64,000 nt of DNA from Nymphaea colorata. Its lineage: Eukaryota; Streptophyta; Magnoliopsida; Nymphaeales; Nymphaeaceae. Below, one piece after another: positions 12,056-23,725 of this stretch. Under the pieces are notes generated by a model, which was not told the DNA's origin, made no database searches, and was given only the letters and a program-made list of their open reading frames with translations. How positions within the stretch are numbered: the stretch's first letter is position 1; every line of letters begins with the position of its first letter. Made by a program: the position numbers and the translations under genes. The stretch lies in the NCBI RefSeq assembly GCF_008831285.2, contig NC_045143.1, positions 8,751,503 to 8,815,502 on the forward strand. Direction: 5' to 3'.

Positions 12056-12560
12056 GTGAGGAGCTACAAGTCTGCTGCTTTCTTTGCATAAACCCCTTTT
12101 CTAAACCCTCGTCCTACAGAGAGGCTTCTCTCCATTGACAAGCACCACCAGCCAGAGGGGAGAGCACCACCGGTGGTGGGGAAAGCACGAGCAGGTCCGG
12201 AGGGCTCAGCATCCAAACCGCAGGCTGTAGAGGAAAGGTAGGCCGGAGAACGAACATAAGAAGACGAAGCACAGGTCTCGAACGTTATGGTAGGCGGACG
12301 GATACAGAAGGGAGGTCTCACGGGGCCGTTAACGGACACAGGATAACATGAAAAATACTTGTTTGGACTTCTAAGTGACTCGAAGAGAAAATGCAGAAGC
12401 GGGAAAAGCAAAAGAAGGTTGGCGCAAGAGCCGTGCTGTTTGATTTTGGGCTGCTTGAAGGATCGTAAATCACGATGAATTCCTCGGTGACTGCCACAGG
12501 TGGCGGAGAGGTTCAGCGATTAAAGAGTGCCCAGTGATCGCAACGGTACCTTAACCCAAT
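12056..12560 (+). other. Candidate 5' exon region upstream of the PPR gene
   Basis: This is the only GC-rich island between 9 and 14 kb. Both strands have open stretches of about 100 codons, none with a recognisable domain. A 20-codon reading frame (ATG at 12,475, stop at 12,535-12,537) lies near a possible donor at about 12,546 (ACG followed by GTACC). The island is placed where a leader or transit-peptide exon of the downstream PPR gene would be expected, but the link is an inference from position. Confidence 0.3.
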
Positions 12561-14111
12561 TGGGTTCTCAATATACAAGGCGTTCTGGTGTTGAAGGTAT
12601 GCTGATGTTGTTGCCCAAAAGCTGTTTGGTAAATTGTCTGGAAGAATTCTTTTGAGTATGCTTCTTTTTCTTTAGACATAGAGACTGAAATCTCTGACTT
12701 CAGAACAGAAGCAACCAAAGGTGGGTTCTGTAGATTGTGGCATGCATGCTGTTAATCGATAATCAATAAGAGAAGTTTCAGAATTTTAGAATGTAAGTGA
12801 ACTCTATATCGTAGCCTGATGTGACCTCCTTAGGAATGTGATTTTAACGATTTTGTTCTAGGTCTTATTCACGGATACAGTATAAAAGTTTGAGGTAAAA
12901 AAGAGGCCTAGCATGTACTAAAATCCAAATTCTAGAGTTCCCTGATTTTACGGTTTTACTCCAATTCAATACTAGCTAGTAGCGTCTTCCACATGATGTT
13001 TTACAATTTTTACAGTTTTTACTCCAATTCAATACGTTAATCTCAGGTCACCTATGGACTGACACGAATGTTTATAAGCTGCCTTCATCTCTAGCTGTTG
13101 CCCTATCTGAACGATCATTTAGAACTCTTTCTATCCATTAGGAAACCTCATGTCATACTGAACCTGTGTGTGAATGTCCTACTTTTCTTTTTCAATCATG
13201 TACAATCGTTTTCTCATGATGCATTTCTTGTTTCTGGCGTTGCGATAATTTGGACTTTTTTTCTGAGACAGGTATCCATCATTGGTGATGGAAAATTAGG
13301 GGTGCTTCCTGCTCAGCTATGCGTTTTTGTAAGTTTTCCTTTTGGCCATATAAATAAATGCACTCAGAGTCACTCATAAAACTAAAGTGTACTTTTTACT
13401 TGGTACTAAACTTTATTTCTGTATACTTCTTTACAGGGCCGACCTTATTTAAGGGCAAAACATGCTTTAAGGACGTCATTTGTGGAACATACTCTCTTAA
13501 AAAGTTGTTGGGTCTCTCAACGGTTAGACTGGTTACTATCTATTCCTTCTCTTACTTCTTCCTTATGACGTGATGACACTGCTGTTTAGTGTTTTGCACT
13601 TCCATTCTCAGATAGCTGAGGGGCTTTTTATGCTCCTTTGTTGCGATAGTAGCTTGGAGCTTGATATTTTAGTTCCCTTATGAGCGCCCTAGGATCTGGG
13701 ACTTTTGTCTGCCAACAGTTAGCTTTACCCTGTAGATTATAGTTAAAATCCACCGCCTGTTGTGAGGTGGTTGCTGCTTTGTTTTTCATTTTCATGTACA
13801 CCTTTTAGTTGGTTTAAGATAATGCTACTCATAGTATTTTCCATGTTGAAATTATTCCCATTTGTTTATAATTTGATCATGCTAACGTCTTTGCACTGAG
13901 ATATAATTTGATATTTTTACATGTTGATGGTTTAACGTTTGAAATCAGAGTATCTACATCAGTGATCAATGTCTCTTTGCCATATCTGAATCATGAGATC
14001 TGGCTTTTAAGAATTTTATTTGTTACACTTATGATTTGGGTCCTTTGGCTTAAAATGCTTTCAAGTAACTAGTAATATTGAAAATTGAATCTTCATGTTT
14101 AACTATTGCAG

Positions 14112-15170
14112 AACTCAATTCCACATGTGAGGTTTGAGTTTCGTCAAGTTTTCTTTTTGACCGCTGTTTTATACAACTCAGTGCCTGATGGTGAGCATGG
14201 ATCAGTATCACCAAAAGCTTCTGCCTGTCAACAAGACTCACAAGAGAAGGTGACTGTACAAATACCCTCAGCAAATGAAGGAGATCCAGTTTCTATACAG
14301 AGTCAGTGCATGCTTCATATTAAGGAGCTCTTGAAGGCAGGCAGGTTGTTAGATGCTATTGAGTTTTGCAGAAATCTCTGTCGTAAACAAATTAGTATAA
14401 GCTTGACCACATACAATCTCCTGTTAATGGCAGCTGCACGAGCAAATGATTTTGTTCTTTCATCTCTCATCTTCAGAGAATTGTTAAATTGCCACTATCC
14501 TGATTCAACATCATACTCTGCCCTTGCAAAATCTTTTTTGCATGTAAAAGATGCAGAAACAATTCGCAGTTTTGGTAGAGATTTTTGTGAACTGACATTC
14601 TCTGGAGGTGCCACTGTCATGAACAGAATCATACTTGGATTTGCTGAAACAGGGCAGGCTGAGAAAGCACTGCAGATTTTCGAGGACATGAAATATCCAG
14701 ATTCAAAATGCAGTCCTGATAAAATTACATACAACACCATCCTAGCAATATTGGGAAAATCTGGTCGGATGCAGAAAATGCAAGATGAGTTTGATTCAAT
14801 GAAGGAATGTGGCCTTGTTCCTGATATCATTACTTATAATACCTTGGTCAATAGCTTTCGTAAACAGGGAAGATTAGATTCGTGCCATGTCCTTGTGAGA
14901 GAAATGATTGAAAGAGGAATAGAGCCTGATCTGCTTACATTCACTGCACTAATTGATGGTTTTGGTCGGCTTGGACATGTGGAGAAGGCACTGGAGCTTT
15001 TTTATGAGATGAAACGCCGGGGTATCCGCCTCTCCATTTATGTGTATAGGTCACTGATAAGTGTGCTAAAAAAGTCTGGGAATTTGCAGATGGCAGAGAA
15101 AATATTGGAAGAAATGAACGCAGCCGGACCAAATCTTGTAACCTCAAAAGACTTCAAGCGAAACAACTAG
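14112..15170 (+). CDS. Pentatricopeptide-repeat (PPR) protein, 3' exon
   Basis: PPR proteins bind single RNA molecules in mitochondria or chloroplasts and guide their processing, editing, stability or translation. This exon starts after an acceptor (ACTATTGCAG, ending 14,111) and runs open to a TAG at 15,168. The first in-frame ATG is at 14,310 (MLHIKELLKAGRL). Tandem 35-residue repeats are evident, with motif starts at DKITYNTILAILGKSGR, DIITYNTLVNSFRKQGR and DLLTFTALIDGFGRLG, plus weaker repeats before and after. The repeats are of the plain P type, and no E, DYW or SMR tail follows. Possible upstream exons at 13,273-13,329 and 13,437-13,522 have good splice sites, but their phases do not join this exon cleanly. 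The true start and the targeting peptide are therefore unresolved. Confidence 0.85.
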   Translation, partial: NSIPHVRFEFRQVFFLTAVLYNSVPDGEHGSVSPKASACQQDSQEKVTVQIPSANEGDPVSIQSQCMLHIKELLKAGRLLDAIEFCRNLCRKQISISLTTYNLLLMAAARANDFVLSSLIFRELLNCHYPDSTSYSALAKSFLHVKDAETIRSFGRDFCELTFSGGATVMNRIILGFAETGQAEKALQIFEDMKYPDSKCSPDKITYNTILAILGKSGRMQKMQDEFDSMKECGLVPDIITYNTLVNSFRKQGRLDSCHVLVREMIERGIEPDLLTFTALIDGFGRLGHVEKALELFYEMKRRGIRLSIYVYRSLISVLKKSGNLQMAEKILEEMNAAGPNLVTSKDFKRNN

Positions 15171-18100
15171 GTGGTCTTGGAGGTGATTCTTGTGGCGTAA
15201 TAACTTGCGGGTGCAAATATCAATTTTTTGTCTATGATTTTTTGGTGGATCACATGCAAAATGTCTTGATGCTGGAATCCTAAAGTGCTAGTTACCAGAT
15301 GCAGATTTATGTGATGCGTAGATGGCAGCTTTTCAGTTTAATGAATCAGCCTTCTTATCAGAGGGATCAAGATAAATTCAGAATGGGCTCAACTGTTCAT
15401 ATATGTTGAGATTTATCTTTTATGCTCTTTGATCAACTTTTGTGGTGGAAAAGCCATTGCCTCACAATTTATGAAGATGGGAGATAATTTGGAAACTGTC
15501 TAGGAGAATGCACGGGACACTCGATTTTAGCATTTGATCTAATCAATTTTAGCCTGGTTTTAGCACTTGGTTATTTTAAGATGCAGGCAGAGGCTGATTC
15601 GGTATAGATGACTCTGCATCTTCATGGTAAGGGATTCGTTGTTGGTTTTGATATTTACCCTTACTGCTGTTTTGGGGCCAAGTGTACCAATAACATCTTT
15701 TTTAGCCAAGTAAAATGGGGCAATTGAGCTCCTGCAGTCGCCATTTTATAAGCACTTGTCCAGTGTTCAAACTTCAAAGAGAGAACGAAATGTAAGCAGG
15801 AAAGAACATCACCTTCCGGTGAAAGGGAAGAACATTATCTTGCTGTCATGAAGGTAAAGAGAACAGAGGCTTCAACTATTTCGTGGTAGCATTAGCTAGG
15901 GCGCGGGGCCTCCGATAGCGTTGGCACCAGAGGTCCAGATTCCCTGTGTTGTATGCTTTTTTTTATATCTGTGTAAGAACAAACACGTAATCAGGAAAAG
16001 TTTTGACCATCGTTTCGTGCAGGATACGAAGTGAAAAGTTATTCTTGTGGTGCCTTGTTATCAAAACTTAACTTACACTTGGAATTTCCTTAAACAAAAT
16101 TCAACTCTTAAATCAACTCCATAACAACTAATAAGCCTGTTAAATCTTTGCAAGATCCTGTATGCATGTAATAATTTCTGGAGTCAAAAAAATTTATGAT
16201 CTTATAGTTTACCCATGAAATTAAAAAAACTGAAAGGTCAGTTCGTCGTAGAAAAATAGACAACTGCAAATAAAGCTGCTAACCAATCAAACAAACCTGA
16301 CAGGAATTCCACATTTGAGTCTTTTTTTAATACAGCCTACTTGAACTTCAACTCTGTAAACCAATCCATCATATATTTGGCAGCTAGGCTGCAGCAATTG
16401 ATTACTGACTGAATGGAGGCAACAATTTTAACTCCATATACATTAGTTACAAGTAAATTTCATACTGACATTCGGTTATGTAAAATGAAAAAAAAAGTTA
16501 CGATGGAGCTGATGGAAGTAACAAATTGATAATGCTTCTCTAATATCAACCTTCTATTTTCAAATTCAACCTCCAAATCAATCCACAATTTTGCCAATCA
16601 AAATGAATCATCCCATGGCAGGATATTAGCTATGCTGCTGTCCACCTGTGAAACTTGGTTTGGCCCAAGTACAACTTTACTGGAGCATGGCAAGCATTAA
16701 GAAGACTTCAATTCTGACGTGCTCAATCAGAAACAATATGGTTCCTAGAGGATAATATCCATAAACGATGCTACCCATCAGCAACAAACAGTATTAAGAG
16801 GACATGGTAAACCCCCGAAGAAAAACTTTGACATCTAGCAGGCTGTCTGTCTAAAGGTCTACAAAATGATACTTTCTCTGGCCATTCTGCTAGAAAAAAA
16901 ATTTCCATTTTCATTTTTCCAGGTGAAATTTAAGGAAGAAGTAAGAAAAAACGTACTTCTGTAATTATCAGCGCATACGTCCACTAGTATAAGGACATTG
17001 CAACTATCCTTTCATATATATTCTTTAGTGCAGACTTCAAGTTGAAATTTTATCATGTACTCTACTGTGTTTCCCTTGAGCATGTGTGACAGTTTATATA
17101 CTTCTGCGCTTAAATGGTCTAGAAACTTCAACAAGATGTGTTAGGAGACGCATAGAAATTGTTCAGCCATGTCGAACCATAAGAACTTCATACAATATTA
17201 TTACAAATACTCCCAAAAACTCAGAAGGCACTCCTTTGAAAGATTAAATATGTACAACGATTTGTGGATAACAGCACATAATTATAAAATATTTACTCTG
17301 TAAGTATAAAGAAAAAGATAGAAGCTACTTCTTACATCAGTAACAACTCTAGTATAGTGCATGACCACCTCCTCATTATGAGCTCCACCATATTCTATGG
17401 TTCCCAAGTCTCTAACCTTAGAGCTGGGAGTATATGAGATGAAATTAGATATCTGAAACTATATACTAGTTAAAGAGATCTCTTGATTATTACTCTTTCC
17501 GGTTTTTCTCTCTTTACATGTTCAGGGTTTTGTTAATATATCCTGCAGCCATGTTTTTCTTTTTCTTAAGGATATTTTCAAACTAACATATCTAGTAGAG
17601 GAGTTTTGTACCTTATGTTATAATTAACATAATAGTGCTTTTTATGCCTTAGATTGTCATTAACTCTGGAATTGTTAACGTCGTGTTTTCAGTCATGCTT
17701 GTTTATTAGGCTGACTTTCTAATAGGGTGATTTTGTTTCAACTATACTTGTTTTGTTACTTTTCTATGCCTTTGGATGATTTGAGATTATGTACATTACT
17801 GATTGCTGTTTGATGGTTAATTTTTTATCGTAATTCGAAGGTTGCTTTTTAGCTTTCATTAATTTTTTAAATAATTTTAAACTTTTCATTATTTTAGTTT
17901 TTCTGACCTTTCTTAATTCTTATACATTTAAAATGCATTTTTAACAGAATTGATTCAATAATAAGGGGAAAAAAGCATAAATTATATTTATATTACTGTA
18001 TGCTACCAGTTTAGATATATAAATGTTCAGAAGTTTCCCTGTTTTTATCTCATTAGGATTTGAAATGAAAAACCCTTTTATTTTATTTTTTACCGAAATA

Positions 18101-18358
18101 AAATATAGAAATATGCTAGACAAGTTTTCCGTTTTCGGATCCGGTCGGGCCTCAGGCGCTCCCATTCGCGCGCTACCCGTCCGCTACCTTCACGGCCGCC
18201 TCCTCTTCGACTAGTTTTCCGGCGTCCTCCGATGCCCATCGACGATCAGCGATTCTGAACGTTGGCAGACGTTGCCGGAAGGCTATATTTTATGATCGTG
18301 GGTTTGCCGAGCGTGGGAAGTGGTTATTCAGTCCTGAAGAGGGTTGGTTTCTTTTAAA
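15171..18358. other. 3' flank of the PPR gene and AT-rich spacer
   Basis: No gene is seen. The first few hundred bases are probably the PPR 3' untranslated region. From 16 to 18 kb the sequence is AT-rich with only random short frames. A GC-richer stretch at about 18,130-18,358, ending at the start codon of the next gene, is probably its promoter and 5' untranslated leader. Confidence 0.6.
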
Positions 18359-21300
18359 ATGGAGAAGAAGGCCGACGACGGTGGTTCTCCTCAGAACGAG
18401 AAAGAGGAGAGCTCCAGCGGCGTCCTTCCAGAATCCTTTGTTCACCCACGGGTACGCTCCAATGGACTTGCTTGACTACTATTTCTGGGATTGATCTGTT
18501 TGTGTTCGTGGGAAAACGAATCCCTGTTTGGTTTAATTGCCTTTACTTGGGAAAATTAGATGAATAGCCAAATAGGTTGGGTTTTTATCATCTAAAGTTG
18601 AAATTTCGATATTTTTGGGTTTACTTAATGGAAGAATATTCAGCATTCATTGATTCATTCTGAGAAAAAAAAATTTCTTGCATGTAATTGTACATAAATG
18701 CGGCAGAAATGACGTTAAATGTACTAACTGGTCCGAATTCAAGACGAAAGTGGTTTGCTCCATCTGAACTGTAAATGTGCCCAAGAGATGTAGTTAAAGT
18801 GAATTCGACTTTCATGGAACATGTTTTTTGTTTCTTTCGGGTCAAATAACAGCTTTCTTGCCTTCATCTCTTTGGTGAGTGTGGTTCTGGATATCAGGTG
18901 GTTCGTTTGTGTTCATATAGTGGGTTGTTTCTTTTCGTTTCGTTTTTTTTATCTTTATTTTTAACAAGTTCCTCTTATCTTTCTGGTTCAGTTGCTGCCC
19001 TTATTTTCCTGTAAGAGATTCATCTAACTTTGCTTGAAATCATACTCAGGGAACAGTAGGAATGGTGAATTGGGGTACAGCTACCGTAGTTGGAGTGTTT
19101 GCTGGATTGCTATATGGAGGTAGCAGGGAAGCAGTTGCATCTGTTGTGAGTATACTCTGAAATCATGTTTAAGAATTTTGTTTATGAAGGCATATATATG
19201 CCTAGATTTTTCTTTCAGTAACGATGAATTCTTTTAGTGCTAGTCTTCAACTGGCTGTTTGCATGCTTTATCTTCTGATGGCTGATTGCTGGAATCAGCT
19301 TGGAGACGCATGTTATCAGGATGGCTGTTATGTTGCACACTGGTGGCCTCTGCATAGTGTATCTATAGAAAGGACCATACACCATCGATAGCAAATCCAC
19401 CCTTGGCATTTAGTTGCATGCTTTAGTATAACTAGAATGGTAAAACTTAGCAAATTATGTCAGATCAACCAGAAATCATCTGGATGTATCGTCAAAACAG
19501 TGGAAAAGGGTGTAAATATGAACATCTTGTTAACTGTTTCTTGTAGTATCTACTAACCATCCCCGATATTTTCTGGCATTATATTATTTGTTGTCATTGT
19601 CCTGGTTGTCCTTTTGCATATAGTGGACAAATTTGAAACTGGAAATATCAGGGCAGTATGATGATGCATGCACCAAATACCACATAATTCTTTTCTGTGC
19701 ATGTTCAACCAATGTAAATTATTGCATGTTCAACCAATGTAAATTATTCCATCGCTTGATTATATTATTGATTGTTATAACCTGAACTTCATTTTATTTT
19801 TCTGAACCAGTCAGCCTTTTTATTTCATTGTGGCTTATGCATGGCTGTGGAATTCCTATTTCAGAGTAAAGATGCGGAAGTGACACTGAAACTTGGGAGC
19901 ACATCAGATAAGCGAGAGCAATACAGACTCATGAGGGATGCAATGGAGAAAAGGTTTATTCGAGTGACACGTGGCTCCATTGTTGGTGGTGTTCGTCTTG
20001 GGATGTTCACAGCTAGCTTTTACGGCTTGCAGAATCTCCTTGCAGAACAACGAGGAGTGCATGATGTTCTAAATGTAGTTGGAGCTGGTTCTGCCACGGC
20101 TGCAGCCTTTGGCCTTATATGTACACAATCTGAACTTTTTCTCTAGAAACATACCTAGTTTGCTTTTGAAGCATTCTGTTAAACTGGTGGTATTATCCTG
20201 CTGAAGGATTTTGAATCTTTTAATGAGTCTGCTGCTTAATCCATCAGTGGTAAAACTGTGGGGCCTGGAGAAGAATGGTTGGGTTGTTAATCAAGTGCGG
20301 CATGTCTTTTATTTGGTCAAATATCTATTTGGTCCAGTAGCTTTAGCATTGCCAATGGTTGATGTCTTCGTTTTTGGTTCAAGCTACTGGATTTTTTATA
20401 TGCAACGTAAATTTCTAGCAGTGTAAAGTTGGTATTTGTCATGTTGAATATGTTGCTAATCATTTTCATCTATTTGCAGTGCCTGGTTCCCTTGCATGGC
20501 GTGCTAGGAATGTTTTACTTGGTTCAGTGCTGGGGGCGGTTTTTGGCTTTCCACTTGGTAATCTGTTTCAAAATAATCTTAATCTGCCTAAATACCATTT
20601 TTTTTAGAAGTTGTTTATATAATACCTCAAAGTGGGCTAGGTGGTTTTAATTAGATGATCATGTGATTTCTCTACAAGTTATATTTTCTTGACCAAATGC
20701 TAACTGCATGTTAGAAATGTGACATAAAATTTCAAATGCCATACTGTTAGAACAGATAAAGTAATGCATGTTCCCTTGAACTGGTGCTACTTTTGCTAAT
20801 TTTCAACTCTACAACTGTAGCCTAGATTCTTCCCTTTTACTTAGTATTGAAGCAGTTTGCCTACCTTTCAGCTTGGAATTCATAACTTAATGGAAGTTTA
20901 GTACTAGTAATGAGTCTTAACTTGCATAGTTGCATATGTGGGAGTGAACTAACTTGGCTATGGATGCAGGTTCTGCGTTACAATAAACCAGCTTTTCAAA
21001 GTGGAAGTTTCTCTTTAAATAGAATAAATTCATTGGGTTTAAACATTGAGATCATTAAGGACGACAACCCACAAGCCTATTCCTGATACGTATTTTCACT
21101 GGGATTATTCAAAAAAGCCTAAAAACATAGTACAAGTCAATTGTCATTCATGCCTATAGACAAGCCGGTCAATTTGAGGTGAATGTATGCCACTCCTCCA
21201 TAGAATTATGGTGTAGGACAACTGACCAAATGTTCTTCTATATGAAATTCATTTTCAAGTCGGTTGGCAGAAATGTTTTTATGAAGCCTTGGGACCAAAT

Positions 21301-21434
21301 TTTGGACAGGTTGGGCTCATTTGAAGTTGGTTGAGAAGGCAAACGAGGAGATCGTAGCTGCAGCTGAACAGGGCAAGACGAAGGGTGGAATTACTGCAGC
21401 CATCGAGAGACTTGAAAGTAACTTGAACAAATGA
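18359..21434 (+). CDS. Tim17/Tim22/Tim23-family membrane protein, TIMMDC1-like
   Basis: Five exons, 18359-18451, 19050-19145, 19865-20120, 20480-20557 and 21310-21434, give 215 aa with all phases closing. The protein opens with a hydrophilic MEKKADDGGSP segment. Glycine- and alanine-rich membrane segments follow: GMVNWGTATVVGVFAGLLYG (about residues 35-54), GSIVGGVRLGMFTASFYG, VVGAGSATAAAFGLI, and NVLLGSVLGAVFGFPLG. It ends with a charged helix (KLVEKANEEI). This Gly-rich pattern is the Tim17/22/23 fold of the mitochondrial inner membrane. The total length and single-domain layout suggest the plant counterpart of the complex I assembly factor TIMMDC1, but another member (preprotein or amino-acid transporter) cannot be excluded. 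The first ATG is used, and all introns are GT-AG. Confidence 0.85.
19699..19748. repeat. 25-bp tandem duplication in intron 2
   Basis: The unit starts GCATGTTCAACCAATGTAAA and occurs twice head to tail (19,699-19,723 and 19,724-19,748) without differences. It lies in the second intron of the TIMMDC1-like gene, about 120 bases upstream of exon 3. Confidence 0.9.
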
Positions 21435-21794
21435 CTGCCAGGACAGATGACTGCCTTCTTCTATAAGAAAAAAAAGAGCTTTCTTTTCTTTCTTCCGTTA
21501 ATCGTGCTGCAGTTCTCTATTTGGTGTAACTTCGAATTCATGGATGCAGTGTATGGTTTCACATTTTGAGGCTTTCCAATTGGTTAATAATCTACTGCAC
21601 TGCAAGTTTTTTAGACTGCTCTCAATCTTATATATACTTGATGATCCAGACTCTAACATGGCCCATGTCCAGTTGTTGCAGCCAAATATCAACTCCCCCA
21701 ACGAGTAATGACCACTTGTTTATATATATATATATATATATATAGGTGTGTGAGTGTGTGTGTGTGTGATCTTATGAATGTTATGATAAGGAAC

Positions 21795-21990
21795 ACATAT
21801 TAAGTTAATCATTTTTTAATCTAATAATGTTTTTATAGCAATAGAAAAATGAACAGCTCTTGTAATATTAAAATTTTACAAGTAGAAAAACTAATATTTT
21901 TTGTAAAAAACAACTTGAACCAAGACTTTTTTTATGTTAATTCAGTGTTTATAAACAATCTACAATGTTCATATTTTGTTTAAAATATAC
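21795..21990. repeat. Dispersed repeat, copy 2 of 3
   Basis: Same block order as 11,105-11,330: ATTAAGTTAATCATTTTTTA, then AATAATGTTTTTATA, AACAACTTGAACCAA, and a TATAAACAATCTACAATGTT tail. Orientation is the same as copy 1. Confidence 0.7.
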
Positions 21991-22278
21991 TTTTACAAGA
22001 ATTTATGAGGTCTGATATAGGTGAATGTGATGTGTGTGTGTGTCTTATTTGTGTGTGTGTGTGTAGGAAAAGTCCATGGTGCCAGATGTAGATAGTTGCC
22101 AAATAATTAAAACTTAAAAATTTGTTGCTAAATGTACCATAAACCGTCCCTAAAGCCACCACATATCATCACCACATCATAAACTATTGTGAATACTAAA
22201 ATTGTCTTTTTTTGTGTGACAATTTTTAACTTGTAGTCATCCCACAACATCAGACATTTGGCAGCAACATTGAACTAT

Positions 22279-22279
22279 C

Positions 22280-22370
<91 letters not shown>
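22279..22370. repeat. Compound (TC)n-(TA)n microsatellite
   Basis: About 55 bases of near-pure TC dinucleotides run directly into about 33 bases of TA dinucleotides. Confidence 0.95.
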
Positions 22371-22375
<5 letters not shown>

Positions 22376-23725
22376 TAAAGTAATTGGTAGGTACGAGATC
22401 CTTAGGCGTGAAACCCACAAGATAAATGCCTGAGAAAAAATCAATGAGAAAATTTAGAAATTATCTACATATAAACTGAAGGCTCACCAATGGCTCAGAG
22501 TCTCAGACCCAACAGTTATCTACACAAGTTAAAAAGCGGGAAAGCGACTTCTAAACTTAAAACCCTTTTCTTTTTGCTTTACTTTTGCTTTGTTTTGCGT
22601 GTCATATGTATCAGCAATAAGAGAAGACACGCAATCGAAAAATAAAGACAATGTCCACTTTATAATTTATATCTTTTGATTATTTCTCATCTTTTGGCAA
22701 TATATGTCCGGGTACCCATCATCAGCAGGTTTGCATTTGAATCCCAACTTATTCGAGTTTGAGTCAGATAATTTGGGAGCCACTAACATCCACAGGATGT
22801 GTTTGCAGTTGCCCAACATAAAATTATCCCCCTTCCCCTTTGAGGCCGGATGTGGGCACGGGGTCATTCAAACCCATGCCACCGCTTCTTAAATCATATC
22901 AACTCGAATTTATTCCTTATTTAGAATCTCCTTAAGAAACTTGTCGAGTCCCAAGTGCCACCAATTTGTCTCTAAATTGCAGAGAAACTAAGGATTAGTG
23001 ATTAGATCCTTGGCTTGTCACATCCATTTTGAGAACTCCTACTTAGTAGTCGGGGCAACTCTACTTTCGTTCGCCAAGAACTAATAGAAGACTGACCTTT
23101 CGCTTTGGAGATCACCACCAAAAAGCTGAAACACATAGGGTGTGATCTGAGGTGAAAATAATTTGTCTGTGGTGGCCCTCTTACCGCAAACCGTCCAACT
23201 TGTTATCCGCACTCTTGCGCCTTGTAGAAAACGAGAGACGGGTGCACTGCTGCGAACACATTGACACATTCTTTACAATGACCTTCTCCAAAACACACAT
23301 TTTCTATCTTATTAAATTCCTTCTCACCATTAAGAGCCACATTTCTTAGCAATGAAGGGGAAAAAAAATGGAGATCCAAAACAACTGAACAAATGAACCT
23401 GTTGCTTTCTCTTCTTTTCACGTATGGCAATAAATCATCTAAATGTAAAAACATAACATACAGTTGAGCAAGCAATCTCATAGAATAACTGAAGTGCCAG
23501 GGTTGGACATTGCAGAAAAGAACCAGCCTCGCAGAGGGCCACCTTTCAGAAGCCTCAGCATGCCGACTCCTTTTTTTCTTTTATGGTCTTTATCAATCAA
23601 TTGACATGTACATATGAAAGCCAAATGGCCCAAGGAAAGATTTGCCCGATGGGTTGTCTGCTGATAAAAGGGGCGGTTGAAGAACAAGAGATTGCCTGCT
23701 CAATGCCAATAGATTGATACATTTC

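Larger units (their letters stand above)
21435..23725. other. Spacer between two convergent genes, with microsatellites
   Basis: This is the 3' flank of the TIMMDC1-like gene (plus strand) and of the guanylate-binding gene (minus strand). It contains a (TA)n-(GT)n tract at about 21,720-21,770, a dispersed repeat at 21,795-21,990, a (GT)n tract at about 22,030-22,066 and a compound (TC)n-(TA)n tract at about 22,279-22,370. No protein gene was recognised. Confidence 0.7.

Noticed and set aside
12064-12411. 115-codon minus-strand frame
   Set aside because: No domain, no homologue recognised; it lies in a GC-rich island where stops are rare by composition and probably belongs to a plus-strand leader.
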